A stretch of 64,000 bases of DNA from JABAQJ01 sp046327745 (GCA_046327745.1 JAXLXV010000015.1:62001-126000); one strand, 5' to 3'. Shown: positions 17,623-26,949, counted from the stretch's first letter. Notes: generated by a model not told the origin, from the letters alone. Program-made: numbers and translations.

Positions 17623-19122
17623 ATGACCCTGCATGGAATTCAAGGGATGGGTGACCCCGCACAAGATGCTGGCAACGTGCTCGCCGATATCTCGCCACAC
17701 GCAGTGCGACGGATTCACCTGGTCGGTGTGGCCGGCACCGGCATGGGGGCCTTCGCCGGAATGTTGAAGGCGGCGGGATACGTCGTGACCGGCAGCGATG
17801 AGAACGTGTATCCGCCGATGAGCGACATGCTGCGTGAGTGGGGGATCGAAGTCTTTTCGCCCTACGCGCAGTCGAACATCGATCGGGCGCGCCCCGACCT
17901 GGTGATCATCGGCAACGTCATTCGGCGTGTGAATCCCGAGGCCACGGCGGTACGTGAGCGTGGCATCCCGCAGATGAGTTTCCCCGCCGCCTTTGGCGCT
18001 CTCGTTGCAGCTGACAAACACGCCGTGGTTGTTGTCGGAACACATGGCAAGACCACAACGTCAGCGCTGATGGGGCATGTTCTCGCCGACAGCGGACTGG
18101 ACCCGACCTTTCTGGTCGGAGGCGTGACGGTCAACTATGGCGGCAACTATCGGCTAGGTCGCGGACCGCACGTCGTCGTGGAAGGCGACGAGTACGACAC
18201 GGCGTATTTCGACAAGGGCCCCAAGTTTCTGCACTACCGGGCGCGCACGGCACTTCTCACCAGCATCGAATTCGATCACGCCGACATCTACCGGGACATG
18301 CCGCAATACGAGTCGGCCTATGAGCGATTCTGCCAGACGCTCCCGGCAGACGGATGGCTGGGGGTGAGCGCGTCGTACCCGCGAGCGGTGCAAATCGCTC
18401 GAGCGTCCAGTGCCGCCAAGGTCGTGACCTATGGCGTGCAGCGGGACGCCGACTATCGAGTGGATGCTGTGCATTTTGGTCCGGATGGGGCGCGCTTCAC
18501 CGTCGAGGATCCGACGGGTGAGCGTCAGGAAGTGCTGCTGCCGATGTCCGGTCACCACAACGTGGAGAACGCCACGGGGGTGTTTGCGGCGGCGCGCGCG
18601 TTAGGCCTGTCGGCGTCCCAGATTGCCAACGGCTTTGCGACCTTCCGTGGAGTCAAACGCCGGCAGGAGCCACGCGGCGAGTTAGGGGGCGTGCTGGTGA
18701 TCGACGACTTTGCCCATCACCCGACGGCGGTGCGCGAAACCATTGCCGGCATACGCCAGCGCTACGCTCGCCGTCGTCTGTGGGCCGTGTTTGAGCCGCG
18801 ATCGAACACCAGCCGTCGGAACATCCACCAGGCCGAATATGCCACAGCGTTTGATCTGGCGGATCTGGTGACCATCCGGACCCCTGAGCCGCACGACAAA
18901 GTGCCGGCCGACCAGCAGTTGGACGTGGCGGCGATCGTGCATTCCCTGGTTGCCCGCGGAATTGCCGCCGATGCCATCGCTGACGTGCCGGAGATGGTCC
19001 GTACGGTGTCGCGTGCAGCACGCCCGAACGATGTCATCCTTGTCATGAGCAACGGCGCTTTCGGAGGGTTCATTCCGCAGCTTCTGGCATCGCTGGACCA
19101 AAAGGGCTCGCCAGCGAAGTAG
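17623..19122 (+). CDS. mpl: UDP-N-acetylmuramate:L-alanyl-gamma-D-glutamyl-meso-diaminopimelate ligase Mpl
   Basis: The 499-residue protein is a Mur ligase. The N-terminal Rossmann domain has VRRIHLVGVAGTGMGAFAGMLK, the ATP-binding loop is G139-T-H-G-K-T-T-T, and the central domain carries EGDEYDTAYFDKGPKFLHY and the DDFAHHPTAVRETIAGIR motif. EYDTAFFDK/RPKFxHY is diagnostic of Mpl as against MurC. Mpl attaches recycled tripeptide to UDP-MurNAc. The start at 17623 gives about 25 residues before the Rossmann strand; a second ATG at 17647 is possible. It is the last gene of the recycling operon and indicates a meso-DAP peptidoglycan, as expected of a Gram-negative cell. Confidence 0.93.
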   Translation: MTLHGIQGMGDPAQDAGNVLADISPHAVRRIHLVGVAGTGMGAFAGMLKAAGYVVTGSDENVYPPMSDMLREWGIEVFSPYAQSNIDRARPDLVIIGNVIRRVNPEATAVRERGIPQMSFPAAFGALVAADKHAVVVVGTHGKTTTSALMGHVLADSGLDPTFLVGGVTVNYGGNYRLGRGPHVVVEGDEYDTAYFDKGPKFLHYRARTALLTSIEFDHADIYRDMPQYESAYERFCQTLPADGWLGVSASYPRAVQIARASSAAKVVTYGVQRDADYRVDAVHFGPDGARFTVEDPTGERQEVLLPMSGHHNVENATGVFAAARALGLSASQIANGFATFRGVKRRQEPRGELGGVLVIDDFAHHPTAVRETIAGIRQRYARRRLWAVFEPRSNTSRRNIHQAEYATAFDLADLVTIRTPEPHDKVPADQQLDVAAIVHSLVARGIAADAIADVPEMVRTVSRAARPNDVILVMSNGAFGGFIPQLLASLDQKGSPAK

Positions 19123-19219
19123 ACCGCTTCACAGGCGCCAAAACGCAGTCAAGGGGTCGAAACGGAACGTAGCGCGTAATCGTCTAGTTCAGGCGTCGGA
19201 GGGGCCGAGTTGTACCTGC

Positions 19220-21076
19220 ATGCATGCGCAGGTGGCTCCGCAGTCGAGCAGAGTCCGCGAGCTTCCCCCCATTCTCCCGGTATCAGTAACGGTGTCAACC
19301 ACCACGATCGACTGGGTTCGCCGCAAAGTCCCCGCCTTCGGCAGTTTGCGAGGCTATCGGTTCGCGGATGCACGGGCCGATCTCGTGGCAGGGCTTACGG
19401 TGGCCGCGGTGGCGGTACCGCAGGCGATGGCCTACGCCATGGTCGCTGGCCTCCCCGCTGAGTACGGGCTCTATACCGCGATCGTCATGACGGCGGTGGG
19501 AGCACTGTTCGATTCCTCGCGGCAATTGATCAACGGACCAACCAACGCCATCTCGATCGCGATCCTGTCTGCCATCGCCGTGGCGGAGCCCGATCAGAAG
19601 GTGCAGGCCGCCGTACTCCTTGCCTTCCTGGTCGGCCTCGTGCAGCTGGGGATCACCTTCCTTCGGCTCGGCGACCTGACCCGGTATATCTCGCACTCGG
19701 TGATCGTCGGGTTCACGTTAGGCGCGGGAAGCCTCTTGGTGTTGGATCAGGTGAAGAACTTCCTGGGCATGAAGTCGATGGGCGGCGTGCATGACCATTT
19801 TCTGGTGCGATTCTACCGCTCGCTCGTGGAGGGGGGAGGCGTTCACCTGACGACGGCGGCGATCGGGGTCGCGAGCGTTGTGCTGGTTCTGGCACTACGG
19901 TGGATCAAGAAGCGCTTCCACTGGACGCTGTTGCCAGACCTGCTCGTGGTGGTAAGCCTCATGGCGTGGCTGGTGGCGGCGTTCGATCTGGACGCGGCCG
20001 GCGTGAAGGTCATCGGTGAAATTCCCGCGGCGCTGCCTTCGTTCGCCGTCCCTGTGTTCAACCTGGCGCTCGTGCGAGAGTTCTCCACGGGTGCACTGGC
20101 AATAGCCGTGTTGGGGTTGCTCGAAGCGGTGTCCATGGCCAAGGCCATCGCAGCGCACACGAAGCAGAAGCTGGACATGAATCAGCAGTGCTTGTCCGAG
20201 GGACTCGCGAACATCTCGGGCTCCTTCTTCCACTGCTTTCCCGGCTCTGGCTCGCTCACCCGGTCGGCCATCAACCAGCAAGCCGGTGCCTCGACACAGT
20301 GGTCCGGCGTCTGGTCGGCGGCTGCGGTCGCCTTGATCATGATCGTCTTTGCGCCGTATGCCCGGTTCATTCCACGCGCCTCGCTCGCCGGCATCCTCAT
20401 GATCTCGGCGTACAAGATGGTCGACTGGCATTCGCTCTCGTATCACTGGCGGGCCACGCGCTTTGACGCGGTGATCATCGCCGCGACCGCGCTGTCTGCC
20501 GTGCTGGTGTCCGTGGAGTTTTGCGTGTTAATCGGCACGTTCATGTCGTTCCTGCTAACCGTGCCGCGCGCGGGTCGCATGTTGCTCACGCAGTTCGTGA
20601 TCACGGAGGATGGCAGTATCCATGAGCGACTCGACGCCGACATCCCCTGCGAACGGATCCTGATCTTTGGTTTGGAAGGAGAATTGTTCTTCGGTGCGTC
20701 CGCCGCGCTGGAAGAACATTTTGTCACCATCGAGCAGCAGCTGACGGAGCACAGCAAGTTTGTCATCCTCCGCGTCAAGCGGACACGCAATCCAGATGCG
20801 GTGGGCATCACGCATATTGCATCCTTCTTGGATCGGCTCACCGAGCGCGGCGTGACCGTCCTGCTGTGCGGGGTGCGCCCCGAGTTCCAACAGAAGTTGG
20901 TGCGGACAGGGTTGGACGCGCGTTTGCGAGAGCAGGTTTTTCTCGAGGAGCCGGTCCGTCAGACCTCCACGCTCCTTGCCATTCGACATGCCTACGGGCG
21001 TTTGAATGAGTACTGCGCGCACTGCCCGCGACGTGATGCGTCCAATCGCGATCAGTCCCTGTATTTCGCCATCTAA
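19220..21076 (+). CDS. SulP family anion transporter with C-terminal STAS domain
   Basis: A 618-residue inner-membrane protein. The SulP core begins about residue 40 with RADLVAGLTVAAVAVPQAMAYAMVAGLPAEYGLYTAIV, then shows some 10-12 hydrophobic segments including LINGPTNAISIAILSAIA, which fits the substrate site. SFFHCFPGSGSLTRSAINQQAGASTQWSGV is the conserved central block. A C-terminal STAS domain follows from about residue 455. Members carry sulfate, bicarbonate or other anions. The ATG at 19220 leaves 35 polar residues before the core and lacks a close ribosome-binding site; a GTG at 19292 would give a more usual N-terminus. The protein ends in a Cys-containing tail. It stands alone. Confidence 0.9.
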   Translation: MHAQVAPQSSRVRELPPILPVSVTVSTTTIDWVRRKVPAFGSLRGYRFADARADLVAGLTVAAVAVPQAMAYAMVAGLPAEYGLYTAIVMTAVGALFDSSRQLINGPTNAISIAILSAIAVAEPDQKVQAAVLLAFLVGLVQLGITFLRLGDLTRYISHSVIVGFTLGAGSLLVLDQVKNFLGMKSMGGVHDHFLVRFYRSLVEGGGVHLTTAAIGVASVVLVLALRWIKKRFHWTLLPDLLVVVSLMAWLVAAFDLDAAGVKVIGEIPAALPSFAVPVFNLALVREFSTGALAIAVLGLLEAVSMAKAIAAHTKQKLDMNQQCLSEGLANISGSFFHCFPGSGSLTRSAINQQAGASTQWSGVWSAAAVALIMIVFAPYARFIPRASLAGILMISAYKMVDWHSLSYHWRATRFDAVIIAATALSAVLVSVEFCVLIGTFMSFLLTVPRAGRMLLTQFVITEDGSIHERLDADIPCERILIFGLEGELFFGASAALEEHFVTIEQQLTEHSKFVILRVKRTRNPDAVGITHIASFLDRLTERGVTVLLCGVRPEFQQKLVRTGLDARLREQVFLEEPVRQTSTLLAIRHAYGRLNEYCAHCPRRDASNRDQSLYFAI

Positions 21077-21098
21077 CGCCTTACACGCGGGAGCACGA

Positions 21099-21380
21099 AT
21101 GACCTCACTGTCTCGGCGGGCCGCACTCGGGATGGGCTTCGCCTTCCTGGGCGGCGTGATGACAGCCGCCACCCCAACTGCCGTCGCGGCACAAAAGAAC
21201 GCCCTCCGGTTTGAGCTGTATCGCGACAGTCGCAAAGGCTTTCGGTGGCGGCTGAAGTCGTCCAACGGCCGGGTGCTCGCCACCGGCGGCGAAGCCTACA
21301 CTACCAAGGCGGCTTGTCGCGAGGCGATCGATCGCATTCGAGAAGGCGCGAGCACCGCAGAGGTCGACGACCGCACCTGA
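21099..21380 (+). CDS. YegP/DUF1508-like protein with Tat-type signal
   Basis: The ATG at 21099 has GGAG seven bases upstream and starts a 93-residue protein. The first 30 residues look like a twin-arginine export signal (SRRAALGMGFAFLGG, ending near VAAQ). The rest is one DUF1508 unit: FELYRDSRKGFRWRLKSSNGRVLATGGEAYTTKAACREAIDRIR. Cytosolic E. coli YegP has two such units and no signal; here there is a single, apparently exported unit. Function is unknown. It follows the SulP gene by 22 bases, but a functional link is not evident. Confidence 0.8.
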   Translation: MTSLSRRAALGMGFAFLGGVMTAATPTAVAAQKNALRFELYRDSRKGFRWRLKSSNGRVLATGGEAYTTKAACREAIDRIREGASTAEVDDRT

Positions 21381-21510
21381 TACACGTCGCGAGAGCGACC
21401 TGATTGGAACGGCAGCAGTCGACGGACTCGCGCACACGCCGTACGTTTTTCCCAGGACTCACCGCCATCCGTCCTGATCCTGCGCGAACCCTTCTGCGGC
21501 GAGGTGCTCA

Positions 21511-22656
21511 ATGACCAGCAGACGTGAATTTCTTAAGACCGGCGCTGCCGCGGGTGGCGCGCTGTTCGCCGCCCGGTCGGCCGCCCTTGCCCAGGTGGCG
21601 AACGAGCGTGCGGCGCGCGTGAGCGAAGGCCCGACGGCGCCTATGAACATTTTGATCTTCGGCGGAACGGGATTTATCGGCCCGCATCTCGTGCGCGAGG
21701 CGGTGGGTCGCGGTCACAAGGTGACGATTTTCTCCCGGGGGCGACGCGATGGTGGCCTGCCCTCCAGTGTCGAGCGACTCGTCGGCGACCGAATGATCAA
21801 CGACACGATCCCCCAAGGGAACCTGACGGCGTTGGAGGGTCGTCGCTTCGATGCCGTGATTGACGATCCGGCTACCGATCCGCGCTGGGTACGGCAGTCC
21901 GCCACCATGCTGAAGGATTCCGGCTCGTACATGTTCGTCTCGTCCACCGGCGTGTTCTTTCCGTACCTCACCAGCAACAACGATGAGGACGCACCCGTGT
22001 TGCTGATGCCAACGGACGGCAGCGCGCCGCAGTACGGAAATCAGAAGGCACAGTGCGAGGCGATCGTAAAGGAGGTCTTTGGTGATCGCGGCACGGTGGT
22101 GCGACCGAGCTACATCGTGGGCCCTGGAGACAACTCCGACCGATTCTCGTACTGGCCGCAACGTTTCGCGCAGGGCGGTGAGATCCTGGTCCCGGGCAAG
22201 AAGTCAGATCCCTCGCAGCTGATCGATGTCCGCGACCTGACCACCTTCATGATTGACTTGGTGGAGCAACGGAAGGGCGGGATCTACAATGCGGCGGGAC
22301 CGCGTGAGAAGCTGACGTTCGGCGAATTCATCAGCGTGGCGCACAAGACGCTCAATCCCGATGCCAAACTCGTCTGGATCGACGACTACGATTTTCTCAA
22401 GGAAAAGAAGATCACCTACGCTATTCCATGGATGATCCCTGAGGGCGACAACCAGTATCACTTGCAGATCAACAACAAGAAGGCGCTAGCCGCCGGACTC
22501 AAGTTCCGCCCGCTGCCCGATACGTTGCGTGACACGTTAGCGGCGTGGCCGGCGCGGCTGGCCGAGTTGCAGCCGGGCCAGAAGCCGAACTTCCGTTGGA
22601 TCACGCCGGAGAAGGAAGCGCAGGTGCTGGCCGAGTGGAAGGCGCGCGGGCACTAG
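21511..22656 (+). CDS. Tat-exported NAD-dependent epimerase/dehydratase family protein
   Basis: The N-terminus MTSRREFLKTGAAAGGALFAARSAALAQ is a clear twin-arginine signal, so the protein folds with its cofactor before export. The Rossmann motif G51-G-T-G-F-I-G follows a predicted strand (MNILIF). The active-site pair of the short-chain dehydrogenase type is seen as Y-G-N-Q-K, with SSTGVFFPY before it. The 381-residue length matches the isoflavone-reductase/epimerase-like periplasmic proteins found in Acidobacteria and Gemmatimonadota. Substrate is unknown; sugars or sugar-like compounds are the usual guess. It is followed by a convergent amidase gene. Confidence 0.82.
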   Translation: MTSRREFLKTGAAAGGALFAARSAALAQVANERAARVSEGPTAPMNILIFGGTGFIGPHLVREAVGRGHKVTIFSRGRRDGGLPSSVERLVGDRMINDTIPQGNLTALEGRRFDAVIDDPATDPRWVRQSATMLKDSGSYMFVSSTGVFFPYLTSNNDEDAPVLLMPTDGSAPQYGNQKAQCEAIVKEVFGDRGTVVRPSYIVGPGDNSDRFSYWPQRFAQGGEILVPGKKSDPSQLIDVRDLTTFMIDLVEQRKGGIYNAAGPREKLTFGEFISVAHKTLNPDAKLVWIDDYDFLKEKKITYAIPWMIPEGDNQYHLQINNKKALAAGLKFRPLPDTLRDTLAAWPARLAELQPGQKPNFRWITPEKEAQVLAEWKARGH

Positions 22657-22743
22657 CGCTAGAAGAGCCGCTGGAAAGGGTCGGGTGCGCAAGGCGTCGT
22701 TAGGCGCACCTGACCTTCGCCATGTCGACCCGCTTACACCGTC

Positions 22744-24552
22744 TTAGAACCCCGCCGGCCGCTCCCCCGCGACCGCCAGCACCCGCTCCATCGCTATCCC
22801 CGCGCGCATGATCGTCCCCTCATCGAACAGGCGACCGATCAACGTCACACCATGTGGCACACGGCGGGGGGTCGCGAACTTCGGCAAGGGATTCGCCGGA
22901 TCCGGCGCCCAGTCGCTCCGCGCCTCGCTCACATTCACGAAGCCGGCGCGAAACGTCAGTGACGGATGCCCGGTGAAATTCGTGGTGGTGAGGACCTCGT
23001 CACGGAGCGATGGGACCAACAGCACATCCGCCTGCTCGAACATGCGTGCCAGTTCCTGCGCAAAACGACGGCGCACGCGATCGGCCTGCACAAAATCAAC
23101 CGCCGAGAGAAAGCGCGCCTGACGAAACAAGTTTGGCCAAGCATCCGGGACCTGCACCTTCAGCTGGCTTGCCTTGCCACTCAGCGTGAGGTCCTCGAAG
23201 GCCGCGGCCGCCTCGCTGAATAACACCAGCATGAGCGCTGAATGTGGTATGTCTGGCCACTCCAGCTTGACCGGCACCATCCCGAGTTGGCCGGCGACGT
23301 CCAGCGCATGCCGATCGACATCCGTGGCTGGGCTCTCTCGCATCCATCGCTCGAAATACCCAACGCGCAGTCCCTTCATCGGAACGGACGCATCGAAGTC
23401 CAAGTGACTCGGCACACTCGAGACATCGCCGGCGTCAGGTCCGGTGATCGCTTGCAGCACCAACATCGCGTCCTCGACACCGCGCGTCATGGGACCCAGC
23501 TTGTCCAGGGACCAGCACAGAGTCATCGCACCCGTACGCGGTACCCGGCCGAAGGTGGGTCGAAGTCCGGTGACACCACAGCGCATGCTGGGACTCACGA
23601 TGCTACCCCCGGTCTCCGAGCCGATCGAGAAACCGACCAAGCCGGCTGCCGTGGCGGCTCCAGGACCGGCACTGGAGCCAGAGGCGCCCTCTTCCAGCAA
23701 CCACGGATTCATGGTCTGCCCACCGAACCAGATGTCGTTCAAGGCCAGCGCGCCTAACGACAACTTCGCCACAAGTACGGCGCCGGCCTCGTGGAGTCGG
23801 TGAACCACGGCGGCGTCAGCCGAAGGAACCCGATCACGGAATGGCTCGGCGCCCCACGTGGTGCGAATACCAGCGGTGTCCAACAAGTCCTTCGTGCCCC
23901 AGGGGATGCCGTGCAGTGGCCCGCGGTAGTGCCCGGTCGACAGTTCGGCATCCGCCCGTTGTGCCTGTGAGAGCGCCAGTTCGCGGGTCACGGTGATCAC
24001 GCACCGGATGCGTTGGTCCAGCCGCTCGATCCGGTTCAGGTAGATCTGCGTGAGCCGTTGCGACGACAGCTGGCGGCGCTCGATCCACCGGGAAAGGCGC
24101 GTCACCGGCGAAAAGGCGATCTCGTCATCGCTGGCGGGAAGCGGACCAGGGTCCGTGTTGCTCCTGACGAACCGATCGCGGCTCGGGCCGACCGCACCGA
24201 CGGCGCCTGCCGGATCCCAGCGTGTGGCTGGAGCGAGCGCATCTGGGATCACGATCTTGCGTGGTCCGACGCGCCGTTCGAGCATCCCCGCCATGGTCCG
24301 CCGCCAGCTTGTCGCGGCCATCTGCCGTTCGGCGTCGGTGAGTTGCACCTGGGCCAGTTTTTCGGCCTGCATAAAGGTGCCGTCGGTGACCTCGGGGCCC
24401 GCAGCAGGGGCCGACCCAAACGTTGGCGGAGCGCCGGGAGTCGCCGCTGGCGGGCCATCTTTACTCTGGCTGCCGGTCTCGCCGCCGCAGGCTGCGGCGA
24501 CACTCAACAGGCCAAGGGGGGCGCGTACCAAGAACTGTCGGCGCGTGTTCAT
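22744..24552 (-). CDS. Exported amidase (amidase signature family)
   Basis: The 602-residue protein starts with RRQFLVRAPLGLLSVAAAC, which reads both as a Tat signal and as a lipobox with Cys22, so a Tat-exported lipoprotein is likely. About 120 residues of linker precede the amidase core. The Ser-cisSer-Lys triad is visible: K221 in PWGTKDLLDTAG, S293 in GASGSSAG and S317 in GSETGGSI. This family hydrolyses amides, or acts in GatA, which is cytosolic; an export signal rules GatA out here. C-terminal to the core lies a long helical part. The gene converges on the epimerase gene and is upstream of nothing obvious in the same unit. Confidence 0.9.
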   Translation of the reverse strand: MNTRRQFLVRAPLGLLSVAAACGGETGSQSKDGPPAATPGAPPTFGSAPAAGPEVTDGTFMQAEKLAQVQLTDAERQMAATSWRRTMAGMLERRVGPRKIVIPDALAPATRWDPAGAVGAVGPSRDRFVRSNTDPGPLPASDDEIAFSPVTRLSRWIERRQLSSQRLTQIYLNRIERLDQRIRCVITVTRELALSQAQRADAELSTGHYRGPLHGIPWGTKDLLDTAGIRTTWGAEPFRDRVPSADAAVVHRLHEAGAVLVAKLSLGALALNDIWFGGQTMNPWLLEEGASGSSAGPGAATAAGLVGFSIGSETGGSIVSPSMRCGVTGLRPTFGRVPRTGAMTLCWSLDKLGPMTRGVEDAMLVLQAITGPDAGDVSSVPSHLDFDASVPMKGLRVGYFERWMRESPATDVDRHALDVAGQLGMVPVKLEWPDIPHSALMLVLFSEAAAAFEDLTLSGKASQLKVQVPDAWPNLFRQARFLSAVDFVQADRVRRRFAQELARMFEQADVLLVPSLRDEVLTTTNFTGHPSLTFRAGFVNVSEARSDWAPDPANPLPKFATPRRVPHGVTLIGRLFDEGTIMRAGIAMERVLAVAGERPAGF

Positions 24553-24625
24553 GGAAGAGTCGCGAAAGGGGTGACCGCGGAACGATGCAAGAGAGGGAAG
24601 GGCGGCTGCGTGACCGCCAACGATG

Positions 24626-25018
24626 TTAGGGTGCTCCCGCCGGCACTCTCAGCTGCAACACGTTGCCCTCCGGATCGTGACCATCGCAGGCACGGAAGCC
24701 GCGGTACTCCCACTCCTGGGACGGGGCAAGGAGCGCTCCGCCGAGGATCAGCATCTTCTCCCGCGCTTGGGCCAAGTCATTCACCGGGAAGCACAGCTTC
24801 AGGTAGGAATCCTCTCGCACGACGACCTCGCCCGATGGCGCGGCCGACGGCGCGTTCGGGAGCGCATGCAGGACCAGCTCCATGCCCGCACACGCGAGGA
24901 CAACGTGGCTCGGCTCCTCGTGCAAGATCGTCATACCAATGGCGTCCCGATAGAATGTGGTCATTCGGGCGACATCGTCCACAAACAGGACGGCGGATGG
25001 GGAAACGCCAGTCGACAT
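24626..25018 (-). CDS. VOC family (glyoxalase/bleomycin-resistance fold) protein
   Basis: A 130-residue protein with one full VOC domain made of two beta-alpha-beta-beta-beta modules. Module one is AVLFVDDVARMTTFYRDAIGMTILHEEPSHVVLACAGMELVLH; module two is LKLCFPVNDLAQAREKMLILGG followed by GFRACDGHDPEGNVLQLR. The DPEGNVLQL end motif carries the usual metal-ligand Glu. Substrate cannot be deduced; such proteins include dioxygenases, lyases and resistance proteins. It lies 23 bases downstream of the phosphoesterase on the same strand. Confidence 0.85.
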   Translation of the reverse strand: MSTGVSPSAVLFVDDVARMTTFYRDAIGMTILHEEPSHVVLACAGMELVLHALPNAPSAAPSGEVVVREDSYLKLCFPVNDLAQAREKMLILGGALLAPSQEWEYRGFRACDGHDPEGNVLQLRVPAGAP

Positions 25019-25041
25019 AAGAGCGGGATGGCGAGGCGGGA

Positions 25042-26214
25042 CTAGTGCGACGGCATGACGAGCGGCACAAACGTACCATCGTCGATGCGTCCCCGCGTTA
25101 CGCGGTAGACGGTAATGCCGGATGGGAACGAGAGCGGCGCGCCCTCGCTCGGCCCAACCACGGCCGCCGTCTGGAAGAAGCGCGTGGGCACACCGTCGTA
25201 CACCAGGCGTTCGCGCACGTGCATGTGTCCTCCCAGTGCGATGGGATAGCGCGATAGGCCGATGGCCGCGATGACGTCCTTGGCGTTGGATACCGAGTGC
25301 CGAAAGAATGTCTTGCCTCCCACGGTGATGGACGTTGGAGCTGGCGGAGTGTCCATATATCCGTTGATCGTCTCCACGGCCGTGAAGAACGGGATGTGGT
25401 TGAAGGTGACCACCGGCATCGCTGGCGGGATCGTCGCTAAGTCGCGTTTAAGCCATTCCAGCTGTACGTCGTCCACGTGCCCGTAGTACCACTGGTCATC
25501 GATGTCCACACTGTTCAAGCCGACGAAGTGCACCCCGCCGTAGGTGAACGAGTAGTAGTCCGGGCCGCGGTAGTGGCGATACATCCCTCGCCCGTACAAG
25601 GGATGCGTCGCGCTCACGTGCGACCGCTCGCGCTCGATGCCGAAGTTCTCGTGATTCCCCGGCACCGTCCACACCGGGTTACGAAAGGCAGCGGCTTCAC
25701 GACCAAACAACTCGTAGTATCCCGTCGCCTCGGCCTCACCCACACGCAAGGCATCGCGCACCAAGTCGCCGGTGATGATCACAAAGGCCGGGTTGATCGA
25801 GTCAGACATGGCGCGGAATCGTTGCATGCGCGCGACCACGGGTGGGGCCACGTGCGTGTCAGACGCGTGGATGAACGTGAATTGCGTGACCTTCGGAACC
25901 GGCGAGAGAGCGAAATCGGTGCTGCCTCGGGAAGCGGCGGCGTGCCAGAAGGCGCCGACTGCGCGATACCCATCGGGCACCGAGACGAAAATGATGCCGC
26001 TGGTTCCTTCCCCAATCCGATACCGGCCATCGGCATCCGTCACCACCACGGCCACCTGATTCGACACCGCGACATCTGCAACGCCGCGTTCCCCTTGGTC
26101 ACGCGTACCGTTCTTGTTCATGTCGGCGTAGACCACGCCAGATATCTCGGTCCCCTGGGCATGTGCTGCCGCAGCTAGCAGCAGCAACGGAACGACGATC
26201 GCTCGGCGGCTCAC
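25042..26214 (-). CDS. Secreted calcineurin-like metallophosphoesterase with N-terminal SdrD-B-like domain
   Basis: The GTG at 26214 is chosen: it directly begins a signal peptide (VSRRAIVVPLLLLAAAAHAQ), has GAGGA upstream, and the open frame before it overlaps a divergent lipoprotein gene. After the signal comes an SdrD-B/CNA-B-like module (SGVVYADMNKNGTRDQGERGVADV). The phosphoesterase domain then follows with metal motifs D-T-H in HASDTHVA, GDLV, GNHE in VPGNHENFG, H in FNHIP and GGHMHVRE. This is a complete calcineurin-like set. The fused layout resembles periplasmic phosphoesterases acting on phospho- or pyrophospho-compounds. Length is 390 residues. Start choice is the main uncertainty. 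Confidence 0.85.
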   Translation of the reverse strand: MSRRAIVVPLLLLAAAAHAQGTEISGVVYADMNKNGTRDQGERGVADVAVSNQVAVVVTDADGRYRIGEGTSGIIFVSVPDGYRAVGAFWHAAASRGSTDFALSPVPKVTQFTFIHASDTHVAPPVVARMQRFRAMSDSINPAFVIITGDLVRDALRVGEAEATGYYELFGREAAAFRNPVWTVPGNHENFGIERERSHVSATHPLYGRGMYRHYRGPDYYSFTYGGVHFVGLNSVDIDDQWYYGHVDDVQLEWLKRDLATIPPAMPVVTFNHIPFFTAVETINGYMDTPPAPTSITVGGKTFFRHSVSNAKDVIAAIGLSRYPIALGGHMHVRERLVYDGVPTRFFQTAAVVGPSEGAPLSFPSGITVYRVTRGRIDDGTFVPLVMPSH

Positions 26215-26341
26215 GTGGTGGTTTTCCTCGGTAAGGGGTGCCAGATTTTCCGCCCATTGATAACCCGCACGGCCGCGCCGGGGCAATGACGGCTCGTCCC
26301 AGCGCGTCGGGGGGCGGGACAAGCCGCGTGTCAACTCGCAT

Positions 26342-26794
26342 ATGAACACGAAACGCCTCTTCCTCTTGCTGACTGGCCTCGTCCTGAGTGTCGGGGGCTG
26401 TGCCAGCACCAGCGACCCAGCGCCCATGCAGCGCGAACATGGGCTGATCTCATTTCCAGAGCTCTCGTCGCTGCCGATCCTAAGCGTCGGCCCTCCACTG
26501 CGCGTCGGCGTTCCCACCTTGGTCGTGGTGCGGACGTTCGGCAGCTCCACCTGCGATCTTCCCGCCGGCGTGGACGTCTCGTACGCTGGGGCCGAAGTGA
26601 TCCTCACCCCGTGGGTCCGTGTCTCGACTCAGGACGTGGTGTGTACAGCGGATTTGGCGGCACATCGTCACGAGGCGATCGTCACGTTTACCCAGGCCGG
26701 CACCAACCGGGTGACGGTGTACGGGTACAAGCGTGACTTCAATGGCCACCTGGTGCTTGGGACAATCTCGGTAGACGTCACGGTCGACCCATAG
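26342..26794 (+). CDS. Small lipoprotein of unknown function
   Basis: A 150-residue protein with a clean lipoprotein signal (MNTKRLFLLLTGLVLSVGGC, Cys20). The mature part is predicted to be mostly beta strand, with VPTLVVVRTFGSSTC and AGTNRVTVYGYKRDF stretches resembling an Ig-like fold, and two further Cys that could form a disulfide (STCDLP and DVVCTA). I do not recognise a family. It is transcribed divergently from the phosphoesterase, with 127 bases between the starts. Outer-membrane anchoring is expected since residue +2 is Ala, not Asp. Confidence 0.7.
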   Translation: MNTKRLFLLLTGLVLSVGGCASTSDPAPMQREHGLISFPELSSLPILSVGPPLRVGVPTLVVVRTFGSSTCDLPAGVDVSYAGAEVILTPWVRVSTQDVVCTADLAAHRHEAIVTFTQAGTNRVTVYGYKRDFNGHLVLGTISVDVTVDP

Positions 26795-26949
26795 CGGATC
26801 GGCGTTCTCCCGCGTAGCTCACGAGGCGACTCGCCTTCCGGTCGAGTCGCCGTATTGCTAACCGTGAGGTCGTCCCGCATGCACGCCGTTGCTTTCGCGC
26901 CGGTTTCCTGTAGCGCGATCAGCGAGTTCAACCGCCAACCGGTCCGGCG

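Noticed and set aside
22657..22743. Possible terminator (GTGCGC with GCGCAC) between convergent epimerase and amidase genes
   Set aside because: The stem is only six bases with a 13-base loop and no T-run, so it is too weak to list.
24013..25020. Plus-strand open frame of 335 codons across the amidase and VOC genes
   Set aside because: It spans two well-supported minus-strand genes and their spacer; composition is Arg/Pro-rich as usual for shadow frames.
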